In this document: piece by piece, positions 51,343 to 59,841 of the stretch
Numbering within the stretch: the first letter of the stretch is position 1
Layout: each line of letters opens with the position of its first letter
Source: Streptomyces sp. APSN-46.1
GTDB lineage: Bacteria > Actinomycetota > Actinomycetes > Streptomycetales > Streptomycetaceae
Direction of reading: 5' to 3'
Length of the DNA stretch: 64,000 nt
NCBI RefSeq assembly: GCF_022815725.1
Contig: NZ_JALGRF010000017.1
Location: 1-64,000, forward strand
Made by a program: the position numbers and the translations under genes
Notes under the pieces: model-generated
The model's input: only the letters and a program-made list of their open reading frames with translations
The model's database searches: none
Told to the model about the DNA's origin: nothing

Positions 51343-54144
51343 CTACCAGGCCAGATCCTCCAGCGCGTCCAGGTCCAGCACGCCGGCCACCGGTTCGGTG
51401 CCCCCGGTCAGCGCCACCTCGGCCCAGATGACCTTGCCGCGCTCCGTGTACCGGGTGCCCCAGCGCTCCGCGTACTGGGCGACGAGGAACAGGCCGCGCC
51501 CGCCCTCGTCGGTCGTGGCCGCGTACCGCAGGTGCGGGGAGGTGCTGCTGCCGTCGGAGACCTCGCAGATCAGGCTCCGGTCGCGCAGCAGGCGCACCCG
51601 TAGGGGCTCCGATCCGTACCGGATCGCGTTCGTGATGAGCTCGCTCAGGATGAGTTCCGTGGTGAAGGCGATGCCCTCCAGCCCCCAGGCGGCGAGCTGC
51701 GCCGAGCCCGCGTTGCGCAGCCGCGCGACGGCCGCCGGGTCGGAGGGCACCTCCCACTCCGCGATCCGGTCCGGCTCCAGCCGCCGGGTGTCGGCGATCA
51801 GCAGCGCGATGTCATCGCTCGGCGCCGGGGACAGCAGCGCCGCCAGTACGTCCGAGCACGCCTGGTCGGGGCTGCGGCCGGGCTGCGACAGCGTCTCCTT
51901 CAGCACCGCCAGCCCGGTGTCGAAGTCCCGGGCGCGGTCCTCCAGCAGCCCGTCGGTGAACAGGACGAGCCTGCTCCCCTCCGGCAGCGTCAGCGCGGCC
52001 GTCTCGAAGGGCATCCCGCCCACCCCCAGCGGCAGCCCGGCGGGCAGCTCGGGGAACTCCACCCGCCCGTCCTGGTGGACCAGGGCCGGCCCGGGATGCC
52101 CCGCGCTCGACAGCGTGCAGCGCCCGGTGACCGGGTCGTAGACGGCGTACAGGCAGGTGGCGCCGGTGATGCCGGCCTGCTCGCCGCCGCCGCCGCCCTC
52201 CTCCTCGTCGGAGCCGCTCTCGTTCTGGTCGATCCGGTGGATCAGCTCGTCCAGGTGGCCCAGCAGCTCGTCCGGCGGCAGATCCAGCGTGGAGAAGTTG
52301 TGCACCGCGGTGCGCAGTCGGCCCATCGTCGCCGCCGCGTGCACCCCGTGGCCGACGACGTCCCCCACGACCAGCGCCACCCGGGCGCCCGTCAGCGGGA
52401 TCACGTCGAACCAGTCCCCGCCCACTCCGGCCTTCGCCGGCAGGTACCGGAAGGCGACGTCCACGGCGCTCAGGTCGGGCAGCACGCGCGGCAGCAGGCT
52501 GCGCTGGAGCGTCACGGCGGTGGCGTGCTCCCGCGTGTAGCGGCGGGCGTTGTCGATGGAGACGGCGGCCCGCGCCCCCAGCTCCTCCGCGAACGACATG
52601 TCCTCCTCGTCGAAGGCCTCCGGCGTGTCGGCCCGCCAGAAGTTGGCCATGCCGAGCACCACGCCGCGCGCCTGCAGCGGTACGGAGATCAGTGAGTGCA
52701 GCCCGTAATCCAGGGCGACCCGCGTTCCCTCGTGGTCCTGGGCCCGCCAGCCGAAGGCCTGGTTCAGATCGGCCGCGAGCACCGCCCGCCCGGCGTTCAG
52801 CGCCGCCGCCATCGGGGCCGTCGGCACGACGAACCGGATGATGTCCCCGACCGGCTGGAGCGGCTGGTCGGGGCGGATCCCGCTCATGGCGGTGCGGCGC
52901 ATCTCCGTGTACACACCTGAGGCGGAGGGCTCCTCGCCGTGCAGCACCGGCTCCAGCAGCTCCACCGTGACGAAGTCGGCGAAACGCGGAACCGCGACCT
53001 CCGAAAGCTCCTCGGCGGTGCGCACCACGTCCAGCGTCGTCCCGATGCTCACCCCGGCCTCGTACAGCAGCTGGAGCCGGCCCCGGGCCACCTCGGCGCG
53101 GCCGGAGAGCGCGGCGAGCTCGGTGGTGTCGCGCAGGGTCATGACGCTGCCCGAGTGCATGCCGGCGTACGGCTTGGTGGGGCGTACGTTCACGGCCAGC
53201 AGCCGGTCGCCCGCCAGGTGGACCTCGTCCGTCGCGACCCGGCCGGACGCCAGCAGCGCGGCGGTGCGCGGGTCGAGGCCCAGCTCGCTGACGTGCCGCC
53301 CCTCGGCGTCGGGCGGCAGGTCCAGCAGCCGCCGTCCCTCGTCGTTGACCAGCAGGATCCGGCGGTCGGAGTCGATGATGATGACGCCCTCGCGCACGGC
53401 GTGCAGAACCGCCTCGTGGTGCTCGTTCATCCGGGTCATCTCGGCCTCGCCCAGACCCCGGGTCTGGCGCCGCAGCCGCCGGCTCACCAGCGCGGCGCCG
53501 GCGGTGCCGAGCAGCAGCGTGCCGGCCGCGGCGCCGAGCAGCAGCGGGAGCTGGTTCTCGACCACATCGGAGACGTTCGCGACCTCGATGCCGGTGGCGA
53601 CCAGGCCGACGACGTCGCCGCTCGCGTTCCGCACCGGGACCACGGCGCGGACCGCGTCGCTCGGCGTGCCCATGAAGACCTCGGTGAAGGACACCCCGCG
53701 CACGGCTCGGGACAGGTCGCCGGTGGCGCGCTTGCCGATCAGCTCGGGCCGGGAGTCGGTGTAGCGGATCCCGTCGGTCGTCATGACGGCGATGAAATCG
53801 ACGCCGGAGGCCTGGCGGGCGGCGTCGGCGAGCGGCTGGAGTTCGGCCGTCGGGTTGCTCGTCTTCAGCGCCTCCGGCAGACCCGGGGCGTGCGCGAAGG
53901 CCTCGGCTGCGGCGAGCGAGCGGTTGCGGGCGTCGCGCTGGCTGTCGGTGCGCGCCTGATACACGAGGGCCAAGGTGGCCGCGGCGATCAGGACGAGCAC
54001 CATCACGGCCTGGAGGGCGAACACCTGGCCGGCGACACTGCGCAGCCCCCTGGACAGGCGCGCGGGCAGGATCGCTCGCTGCCCGGCCGACTGGTGGGGC
54101 GGTGATTCCGGCGATCCCCTGGTTCGGCCAAAACGTCCTGTCAT
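51343..54144 (-). CDS. Transmembrane SpoIIE phosphatase with sensor, PAS, GAF and anti-sigma kinase domains
   Basis: 933 residues. Order: basic cytoplasmic N terminus; helix 1 (about 42-62); extracytoplasmic CitA/DcuS-like sensor (about 65-205, ASGVDFIAVMTTDGIRYTDS, GATG-type loop); helix 2 (about 208-228); PAS (about 245-345); GAF (about 365-540); PP2C (about 555-790, GGDWFDVIPL, GDVVGHG, SDDIALL) with an acidic/Gly-rich insert (DEEEGGGGGEQ, about 655); HATPase_c (about 800-915, ELITNAIRYG, DEGGRGLFLV). It senses an external ligand and combines phosphatase with RsbW-like kinase, so can act both ways in a partner switch. The ATG is at 54144. Confidence 0.9.
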   Translation of the reverse strand: MTGRFGRTRGSPESPPHQSAGQRAILPARLSRGLRSVAGQVFALQAVMVLVLIAAATLALVYQARTDSQRDARNRSLAAAEAFAHAPGLPEALKTSNPTAELQPLADAARQASGVDFIAVMTTDGIRYTDSRPELIGKRATGDLSRAVRGVSFTEVFMGTPSDAVRAVVPVRNASGDVVGLVATGIEVANVSDVVENQLPLLLGAAAGTLLLGTAGAALVSRRLRRQTRGLGEAEMTRMNEHHEAVLHAVREGVIIIDSDRRILLVNDEGRRLLDLPPDAEGRHVSELGLDPRTAALLASGRVATDEVHLAGDRLLAVNVRPTKPYAGMHSGSVMTLRDTTELAALSGRAEVARGRLQLLYEAGVSIGTTLDVVRTAEELSEVAVPRFADFVTVELLEPVLHGEEPSASGVYTEMRRTAMSGIRPDQPLQPVGDIIRFVVPTAPMAAALNAGRAVLAADLNQAFGWRAQDHEGTRVALDYGLHSLISVPLQARGVVLGMANFWRADTPEAFDEEDMSFAEELGARAAVSIDNARRYTREHATAVTLQRSLLPRVLPDLSAVDVAFRYLPAKAGVGGDWFDVIPLTGARVALVVGDVVGHGVHAAATMGRLRTAVHNFSTLDLPPDELLGHLDELIHRIDQNESGSDEEEGGGGGEQAGITGATCLYAVYDPVTGRCTLSSAGHPGPALVHQDGRVEFPELPAGLPLGVGGMPFETAALTLPEGSRLVLFTDGLLEDRARDFDTGLAVLKETLSQPGRSPDQACSDVLAALLSPAPSDDIALLIADTRRLEPDRIAEWEVPSDPAAVARLRNAGSAQLAAWGLEGIAFTTELILSELITNAIRYGSEPLRVRLLRDRSLICEVSDGSSTSPHLRYAATTDEGGRGLFLVAQYAERWGTRYTERGKVIWAEVALTGGTEPVAGVLDLDALEDLAW

Positions 54145-54292
54145 GAGCCATTTCTAACACTGTCGGGCAGGTTAGGGGATGACGTACTGATCAGGCCTGG
54201 TTCGCCCCGGTGACGGCAGGCGGCCGTGGTGGCGATGCGTGGTGGCGGTACCGGGCGGCGGTACCAAGCGGCGGTCCGCGTGGGAATGACGC

Positions 54293-54330
54293 GGGCCCGG
54301 CCCCCCGGCGAACGCCAGGAGGCCGGGCCC
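54293..54330 (-). terminator. Hairpin after glycerate kinase gene
   Basis: Perfect 10-bp stem GGGCCCGGCC/GGCCGGGCCC with an 18-base loop, starting 18 bases after the kinase stop. The remaining 130 bases of this gap to the phosphatase gene contain two GGCGGTACC copies and no gene. Confidence 0.6.
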
Positions 54331-54347
54331 AGGGGGTGCCAGGCCGC

Positions 54348-55496
54348 TTAGAGCACGTCGGCGGCGATGGTGGCCGCGACCCGCTCCAGCAGCGGTCCCG
54401 CGTTGGCGATGCACTTCGCCGGGTCCGGCTCGATCTCCGTCAGCGCATAGGCCCGGCGGATACCAGCGGCCTGGAGCGCCTCCGGCTGGAGCAGCAGACG
54501 GCCGCAGACCGCCACGACGTCCTTGCCCGCGGCGCGAGCCGCGGCCGCGACACCGGCCGGGGCCTTGCCGTGCAGGGTCTGCTCGTCCAGCGAGCCCTCA
54601 CCGGTGATGACCAGCGTCGCCCGCTCCAGGGCCGGCGCGAAGCCGAGAACGTCGAGCATCAGCTCGATGCCGGGACGGAAGCTCGCCCCCAGGATCAGCG
54701 CGCCGTAGCCGATGCCGCCCGCACCGCCCGCACCCGGAGCGGCGGCCAGCTCGGCCGCCTTCGCGCCGATCGACTTCTCTAGCACCGCCGCGAAGTGCGC
54801 CAGCGCCGCGTCCAGCGTCGCCACGTCCTGCGGCGAGGCCCCCTTCTGCGGCCCGTAGACCGCCGGCGCGCCCTTCGGGCCCGTCAGCGGGTTGTCCACG
54901 TCGCTCGCCAGGACGAAGTCCACCTCCGCGAAGCGCGGGTCGATCCCGGACAGGTCCGCCGACGCCAGCTCGGCCAGCGCACCGCCGCCCGGGCCGACCG
55001 GTTCGCCGTTCGCGTCCAGGAACACCGCACCGAGCGCGGCCAGCATGCCCGCACCGCCGTCCGTGGTGGCGCTGCCGCCCACACCGAAGACGATCGTGCG
55101 CGCGCCCGCGTCCAGCGCGGCCTTCAGCAGCTCGCCGGAGCCGTACGTGGTCGCCGTCAGCGGGGCGAAGACACCCGCCGGCAGCAGCTGAAGCCCGGAG
55201 GCCTCGGCCATCTCGACCACGGCCGTGCCGTCGCGCAGCGCGAAGGCGGCCGTGACCTGGTCGCCGAGCGGCCCGGTGACCCGTACCTCCCTGCGTTCGA
55301 ACCCGGCCGCCACGGCGGCCGCGACCGTACCGTCGCCGCCGTCCGCGACGGGGAGGGTCTCGATCTCCACGCCCGGTACGGCCTTGCGAAGGCCGGCCGT
55401 CACCCGCTCCGCGACCTGAACGGCCGTGAGCGAGCCCTTGAATTTGTCCGCGGCGATGAGCACGCGCGCGGTCTCAGTTACTGCTCCGTCCGTCAC
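54348..55496 (-). CDS. Glycerate kinase (GarK/GlxK type)
   Basis: 382 residues. N-terminal ADKFKGSLTAVQVAE, VADGGDGT (about 48) and GVGGSATTDGGAGM (about 140) are hallmarks of the type II glycerate kinase family, which forms 2-phosphoglycerate (or 3-phosphoglycerate in some) from glycerate and ATP. It would connect glyoxylate, released in allantoin breakdown, to glycolysis, but it is 50 kb from those genes in this window. GTG start at 55496 after AAGGGA; stop TAA. Confidence 0.9.
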   Translation of the reverse strand: MTDGAVTETARVLIAADKFKGSLTAVQVAERVTAGLRKAVPGVEIETLPVADGGDGTVAAAVAAGFERREVRVTGPLGDQVTAAFALRDGTAVVEMAEASGLQLLPAGVFAPLTATTYGSGELLKAALDAGARTIVFGVGGSATTDGGAGMLAALGAVFLDANGEPVGPGGGALAELASADLSGIDPRFAEVDFVLASDVDNPLTGPKGAPAVYGPQKGASPQDVATLDAALAHFAAVLEKSIGAKAAELAAAPGAGGAGGIGYGALILGASFRPGIELMLDVLGFAPALERATLVITGEGSLDEQTLHGKAPAGVAAAARAAGKDVVAVCGRLLLQPEALQAAGIRRAYALTEIEPDPAKCIANAGPLLERVAATIAADVL

Positions 55497-55728
55497 CTTG
55501 CTAATCCCTTGCTATCGAACAGTGCAGTCGCGCCCGCCATGAGCCTATCCGGAGGATCCTCCTATGCCCATGCGTGGCCTGGGCCACACCCCGCGCGTCA
55601 TCACCCTAAATGCGGATAAACACCTGCATAGTGTGGCCATATGAGCACGGAATCGCTGGATGACGGCGATGGTCGGTGACGCCGTCACCGAACGTGGACC
55701 GTACGGGGCGTCTGGGTAGGGTTGCCGA

Positions 55729-56229
55729 GTGACCACCACGGATGACTACGCCACGTACATCGCGAGCCTGCCCCGGGTGCTGGCCGGAGCCGCCGCCCTC
55801 TACCGCGACGCCGAGGGCCGGGTGCTGCTCGTCGAGCCGAACTACCGTGAGGGCTGGGCCCTCCCGGGCGGCACGATCGAGTCGGACGAGGGCGAATCCC
55901 CCCGTACGGCGGCCCGCCGCGAGAGTGCCGAGGAGATCGGCATCGACCTCCCGCTCGGCCGGCTGCTCGCCGTCGACTGGGTGCTCGGCAGCGCCCGCCC
56001 GCCGATCGTCGCGTACGTCTACGACGGCGGCGTACTGGACGAGGCGCAGCTCGCCTCGATCAGGCTCCAGGACGAGGAGCTGATCTCCTGGCGGCTGGTC
56101 GAGCCCGCCGAACTCACCTCCTACCTGCCGGGGGCGCTCGGCCTGCGCGCCGAAGAGGCGTACCGGATCCTGACGTCGGGCGAGGGCACCGCCGAACTGG
56201 AGAACGGCCGGCGCCCGGCGGCCTCGTAG
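55729..56229 (+). CDS. NUDIX hydrolase
   Basis: 166 residues. The Nudix box is visible at about 46-72: GGTIESDEGE followed by RESAEEIGI, with two extra residues between the Gly and first Glu compared with the standard spacing. It hydrolyses a nucleoside diphosphate linked to another group, but specificity is not readable. GTG at 55729. The 232 bases upstream, between it and glycerate kinase, are relatively AT-rich around 55605-55640 and hold only a 12-codon frame at 55641 that I do not accept. Confidence 0.88.
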   Translation: MTTTDDYATYIASLPRVLAGAAALYRDAEGRVLLVEPNYREGWALPGGTIESDEGESPRTAARRESAEEIGIDLPLGRLLAVDWVLGSARPPIVAYVYDGGVLDEAQLASIRLQDEELISWRLVEPAELTSYLPGALGLRAEEAYRILTSGEGTAELENGRRPAAS

Positions 56230-56276
56230 GACGACCGGCCGCACGGCACACATCGAGAGCAGGACAGAATCAGCAC

Positions 56277-56705
56277 ATGATCACCATGTACGCCTGGCCC
56301 AGCACCGCCGACGGGCCCGACGCCCTGCCCATGGTCCACTTCACCACCGAGGAGCAGGCCGGCGGTGAGGTCACCCCGGAGGGCACGCCGGTCTGGCTCT
56401 TCGACACCGCCATACGCGAGGGCGGCTGGGCCCAGTTCACCGATTTCGACGGCTGGTCCGTGCCCGCCCCCGCCTGGCGGGCCCTCTACCGCCGCGAGGA
56501 CGACTTCCTCGCCGTCACCGGCCCCGGCTCCTGCGAAGGCTGGTACGAGGGCAACCTCGGAGCCGACGAGGACTGGGTGAAGGCGGCCGCCGCGCAGCAG
56601 AGCCTGGTCCTGCTCGCCGCGCCCGTCCAGCACCCCTCGCTCTACGGCTACGCGGTCGAGGCCGGCGCGGCCTTCGCCCTGCTGATCCCGCTGATGGTGG
56701 TCTGA
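56277..56705 (+). CDS. Protein of unknown function
   Basis: 142 residues, acidic, rich in Trp (FDGWSVPAPAWRALYRR, EGWYEGN). No signal peptide; a moderately hydrophobic C terminus (AFALLIPLMVV). An Asp/Glu-rich mid-part and no known motif. It starts 47 bases after the NUDIX gene and is probably co-transcribed. I do not recognise a family. Confidence 0.68.
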   Translation: MITMYAWPSTADGPDALPMVHFTTEEQAGGEVTPEGTPVWLFDTAIREGGWAQFTDFDGWSVPAPAWRALYRREDDFLAVTGPGSCEGWYEGNLGADEDWVKAAAAQQSLVLLAAPVQHPSLYGYAVEAGAAFALLIPLMVV

Positions 56706-56733
56706 CGGACTTCTCCGCTCGCCCCACCGGCCC

Positions 56734-57231
56734 TTAGACGCCCCGGCCCTCGGACTCGAAGGTCAGCAGCCGTACCTTGCGGTCGATCCCGCCGCCGTAG
56801 CCGGTCATGCCGCCCGAGGCGCCGATCACGCGGTGGCACGGGACGATGATGCCGACCGGGTTCTTCCCGTTGGCCAGGCCGACCGCGCGCGAGGCGTTCG
56901 GCTTGCCGAGCTTGGCCGCGAGCTCCCCGTACGACCAGGTCTCGCCGTACGGGATGCGGACGAGCTGCTCCCAGACACTGCGCTGGAAGGCGGTGCCCTC
57001 CAGCCGGACGGGGACGGTGAACTCGGTGAGCTCGCCGGCGAAGTACGCGGTCAACTGCCGGACCACTTCCGGGAACGGCTCCTCGGTGGCCGCGACCCGA
57101 TCGCCGAAGGACTCCTCCGCCGGACGGTGGCGCTGGCCGGTCATGTAGAGGCCGCTGAGGACGCCGTCGGAGGCGACCAGGGTGAGCGGGCCGTAGGGGC
57201 TTTCGACGATGGTGTGCTGCTTGTTTTCCAT
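56734..57231 (-). CDS. ogt: Methylated-DNA-protein cysteine methyltransferase
   Basis: 165 residues. Active site PCHRVIG (Cys near 130) in the segment GIIVPCHRVIGASG, helix-turn-helix Arg finger in NASRAVGLAN and IPYGETWSYGELA. It removes O6-alkyl from guanine by transfer to its own Cys (suicide repair). It lies 14 bases downstream of the Ada-AlkA fusion and should be expressed with it in response to alkylation. Confidence 0.94.
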   Translation of the reverse strand: MENKQHTIVESPYGPLTLVASDGVLSGLYMTGQRHRPAEESFGDRVAATEEPFPEVVRQLTAYFAGELTEFTVPVRLEGTAFQRSVWEQLVRIPYGETWSYGELAAKLGKPNASRAVGLANGKNPVGIIVPCHRVIGASGGMTGYGGGIDRKVRLLTFESEGRGV

Positions 57232-57245
57232 GACGGTCGTACTCC

Positions 57246-58736
57246 TCAGACGGGCATGTGGTTGATGGGGTGGCCGTCGGTGGCCCACAGGTACTGGACG
57301 GCGTACGCGCGCCAGGGCTGCCAGCCGGCCGCCCGGGCCGTCAGCGCGGCCGGGGTGGAGGGCAGCCCGAGCTCCTTCGCGGCCTTCCGGACGCCCAGAT
57401 CGGCCGGCGGGAAGGCGTCCGGATCGCCGAGCGCGCGCATGGCGATGACCTCGGTGGTCCACGGCCCGAAGCCGGGCAGGGCGTTCAGCCGCGCGCGGGC
57501 GTCCTCCCAGTCGCTGTCGATGCCGAGCGGCAGCGAACCGTCGGCCAGTGCGGAGACCAGGGTGGTCAGCGTGGCGCGGCGGCTGCGCGGCAGGGCCAGG
57601 GCCTCCGGGTCCAGCGCGGCGAGCGCCTGCGGCGAGGGGAACAGGCGGGTCAGCCCGCCCTCGGGGTCCGGGTCCGTCACGGGCTCGCCGTGGGCGGTGA
57701 CCAGCCGGGCCGCGTGGGTGCGGGCCGCCGCGGTGGACACCTGCTGGCCGAGGACCGCGCGGACGGCGAACTCCGCCGCGTCCACCGTACGGGGCACCCG
57801 GCGCCCAGGAGCCTTGTCCACGAGCGGGGCCAGCAGGGGGTCGGAGCGCAGCTGCTCGTCCACGGCCTCCGGATCGGCGTCGAGGTCGAGCATCCAGCGG
57901 CAGCGGCTGATGGCGATGGTGAGGTCGCGCAGATCGGTCAGGGCCAGCCGGCAGCCGATGTGGTCGGGCCGCGGGGTCAGCGAGACCACCCCGGTGCCGT
58001 ACGGGAGCCTCAGCGTCCGGCGGTAGGCCCCGGCCCGCCACTCCTCGACGCCGGGGACGGCGGTCGCGGCGAGGTGCCCGAAGAGGTTGTCGGGGTTGAG
58101 CGGGGCCCGGTACGGCAGGCGCAGGCTGAGGGTCCCGGGCACCTCCGGCGTGCGCCGCACGGCCTTCCCGGCCTTCCCGGCGCGTTGGCGCAGCTCGCCG
58201 GGGGCCAGGGCGAAGACCTCGCGGACCGTGTCGTTGAAGGTGCGGATGGAGGAGAACCCGGCGGCGAAGGCGACGTCGCCCATGGGGAGCTCGGAGGTCT
58301 CGATGAGCAGCCGGGCGGTCTGGGCGCGCTGGGCCCGGGCGAGGGCGAGGGGCCCGGCACCGAGCTCGGCGTTCAGCTGCCGCTCGACCTGCCGGGTCGA
58401 GTACCCCAGCCGCGCGGCGAGCCCCGGCACGCCTTCCCGGTCCACGACGCCGTCCTGGATGAGCCGCATGGCGCGGGCGACGGCGTCGGCGCGGGCGTTC
58501 CACTCGGGGGACCCGGGGGAGGTGTCGGGCCGGCACCGCTTGCAGGCCCGGAACCCTGCCTGCTGGCAGGCGGCGGCGCTGGGCAGGAAGCTGATGTTCT
58601 CGACCTTGGGCGGCACCGCGGGGCAGCTGGGCCGGCAGTAGATCCCTGTGGTCCGGACGGCGGTGAAGAACCAGCCGTCGAAGCGGGCGTCCTTCGACTG
58701 CACGGCCCGTACGCAGCGATCGGTGTCGGTGTACAT
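57246..58736 (-). CDS. Ada-type regulator fused to AlkA DNA glycosylase
   Basis: 496 residues. (1) Ada zinc domain, about 1-75: GIYCRPSCP and FRACKRC give the four Cys; the first is the methyl acceptor from DNA phosphotriesters. (2) AraC-type HTH, about 85-180, ending GFSSIRTFNDTVREVF. (3) AlkA 3-methyladenine glycosylase, about 195-496: N-terminal sandwich, VLGQQVSTAAARTHAARL, and LPGFGPWTTEVIAMRALGDPDAFP, with the catalytic Asp in the last. It replaces the E. coli Ada O6-methyltransferase domain with AlkA; the O6 activity is the separate ogt gene. Methylation likely switches it into an activator of both genes. Confidence 0.92.
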   Translation of the reverse strand: MYTDTDRCVRAVQSKDARFDGWFFTAVRTTGIYCRPSCPAVPPKVENISFLPSAAACQQAGFRACKRCRPDTSPGSPEWNARADAVARAMRLIQDGVVDREGVPGLAARLGYSTRQVERQLNAELGAGPLALARAQRAQTARLLIETSELPMGDVAFAAGFSSIRTFNDTVREVFALAPGELRQRAGKAGKAVRRTPEVPGTLSLRLPYRAPLNPDNLFGHLAATAVPGVEEWRAGAYRRTLRLPYGTGVVSLTPRPDHIGCRLALTDLRDLTIAISRCRWMLDLDADPEAVDEQLRSDPLLAPLVDKAPGRRVPRTVDAAEFAVRAVLGQQVSTAAARTHAARLVTAHGEPVTDPDPEGGLTRLFPSPQALAALDPEALALPRSRRATLTTLVSALADGSLPLGIDSDWEDARARLNALPGFGPWTTEVIAMRALGDPDAFPPADLGVRKAAKELGLPSTPAALTARAAGWQPWRAYAVQYLWATDGHPINHMPV

Positions 58737-58805
58737 GGCTCCAGGATCCCGGGAGGTGGATGTCGGGGCTGGCGGTTTTCCGACATCAAGCGTGCCACAG
58801 CCGAA

Positions 58806-58834
58806 TCCAGCCTCGCCGGCGTTTGAGGCGCGGG
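58806..58834. repeat. 29-nt interspersed repeat, copy B
   Basis: Exact reverse complement of 43..71 (core CAGCCTCGCCGGCGTTTGAG). As there, it lies in a gap beside a gene start/end and is followed by a GC-rich inverted repeat (GGGGCGGAGCCCCGGGAAGC). No coding function. Confidence 0.7.
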
Positions 58835-58931
58835 GTACGGGGCGGAGCCCCGGGAAGCCCCGGGCGCAGGCCGGGCACGCTTTGCGCGACGGCGCCCCCA
58901 GGAGGCCGGCCTCGGGACCTCGGGAAACGAC

Positions 58932-58972
58932 GAGAGGGCCCCTGGACGCCAACGGCGTCCAGGGGCCCTCTC
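58932..58972 (-). terminator. Terminator after psd-pssA operon
   Basis: Perfect 19-bp stem GAGAGGGCCCCTGGACGCC with its complement and a 3-base loop (AAC at 58951-58953), nine bases beyond the pssA stop. Confidence 0.88.
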
Positions 58973-58980
58973 CCGTACGG

Positions 58981-59841
58981 CTAGCGCGGCGTCGCGGCCC
59001 GCGCCTCGCGGCGGTTGTGGCGGAACGTGTTCGCGCGACGGGTCGTCGCGAACAGCGGGATCGTCGCCGCCAGAGCGATCTGCAGCGCGCAGCCCGTCTG
59101 GAGCAGCAGCTGACCACCCGGCGCGTCGAACGCCCACGCGGCCAGCAGGCCCATCGCCCCGACGATCCAGCTCAGCATCGCCACCGCGAGGACCCCCCGC
59201 GGCTTCGGGTACTCGACCCGGCTCACCATCAGCCAGGCCACGCCGATGATGGCCAGCAGGGTCGGGATGAACTTCAGCTCCAGCAGCACGATCGAGACGA
59301 CCGTCAGCGCGCCGAAGGGGCTCGGCATGCCCTGGAACATGCCGTCCTTCATCGTCACGCAGCTGAATCTCGCGAGCCTCAGCACCACCGCCAGCAGCAC
59401 CACGATCGCCGCCAGCGCCGACATCTTCTGGTGCGCGTCGTCGGCGACCATGCCGTAGACCAGCACGAAGTACGCCGGCGCCAGCCCGAAGCTGATCAGG
59501 TCGGACAGGTTGTCCAGCTCCGCGCCCATGGGTGAGCTGCGCAGCTTGCGGGCCACGATCCCGTCGAAGAGGTCGAAGACCGCCGCGAGCAGCATCAGTA
59601 TCACCGCGGTCGCAGCGCTGTGCCGGGCCATGCCCGACTCGCCGCTGCCGGTGAGGTGCGGAATGAGGATTCCGGTGGTGGTGAAGTACACCGCCATGAA
59701 TCCGCAGGTCGCGTTGCCGAGCGTGAGGGTGTCCGCTATCGACAGCCGCAGCGACAGCGGCATGTCGTCCTCGGCGGAGTCCTCCTCGGCGTGCTCGGGC
59801 ACCCAGCCCGCAGCGGGAGTCTCAGGGTCAGTCACGGTCAA
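58981..59841 (-). CDS. pssA: CDP-diacylglycerol-serine O-phosphatidyltransferase
   Basis: 286-residue integral membrane enzyme forming phosphatidylserine from CDP-diacylglycerol and L-serine. The CDP-alcohol phosphatidyltransferase motif D-X2-DG-X2-AR-X8-G-X3-D-X3-D is complete in FDLFDGIVARKLRSSPMGAE plus LDNLSD. About eight hydrophobic helices. Overlaps the psd gene by 14 bases; psd is first in the operon, so the decarboxylase is made with the enzyme that supplies its substrate. Terminator at 58932. Confidence 0.93.
   Translation of the reverse strand: MTVTDPETPAAGWVPEHAEEDSAEDDMPLSLRLSIADTLTLGNATCGFMAVYFTTTGILIPHLTGSGESGMARHSAATAVILMLLAAVFDLFDGIVARKLRSSPMGAELDNLSDLISFGLAPAYFVLVYGMVADDAHQKMSALAAIVVLLAVVLRLARFSCVTMKDGMFQGMPSPFGALTVVSIVLLELKFIPTLLAIIGVAWLMVSRVEYPKPRGVLAVAMLSWIVGAMGLLAAWAFDAPGGQLLLQTGCALQIALAATIPLFATTRRANTFRHNRREARAATPR

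Noticed and set aside
55641..55679. A 12-codon frame upstream of the NUDIX gene.
   Set aside because: No ribosome site before the ATG and no coupling to the next gene. The AT-rich bases just before it (TGCATA) hint at an arginine-type operator, but the match is too weak to call.
58737..59117. An open minus-strand frame extends the Ada-AlkA fusion upstream.
   Set aside because: It crosses the pssA 3' end, the terminator and the interspersed repeat. ATG at 58736 begins exactly at the Ada domain.
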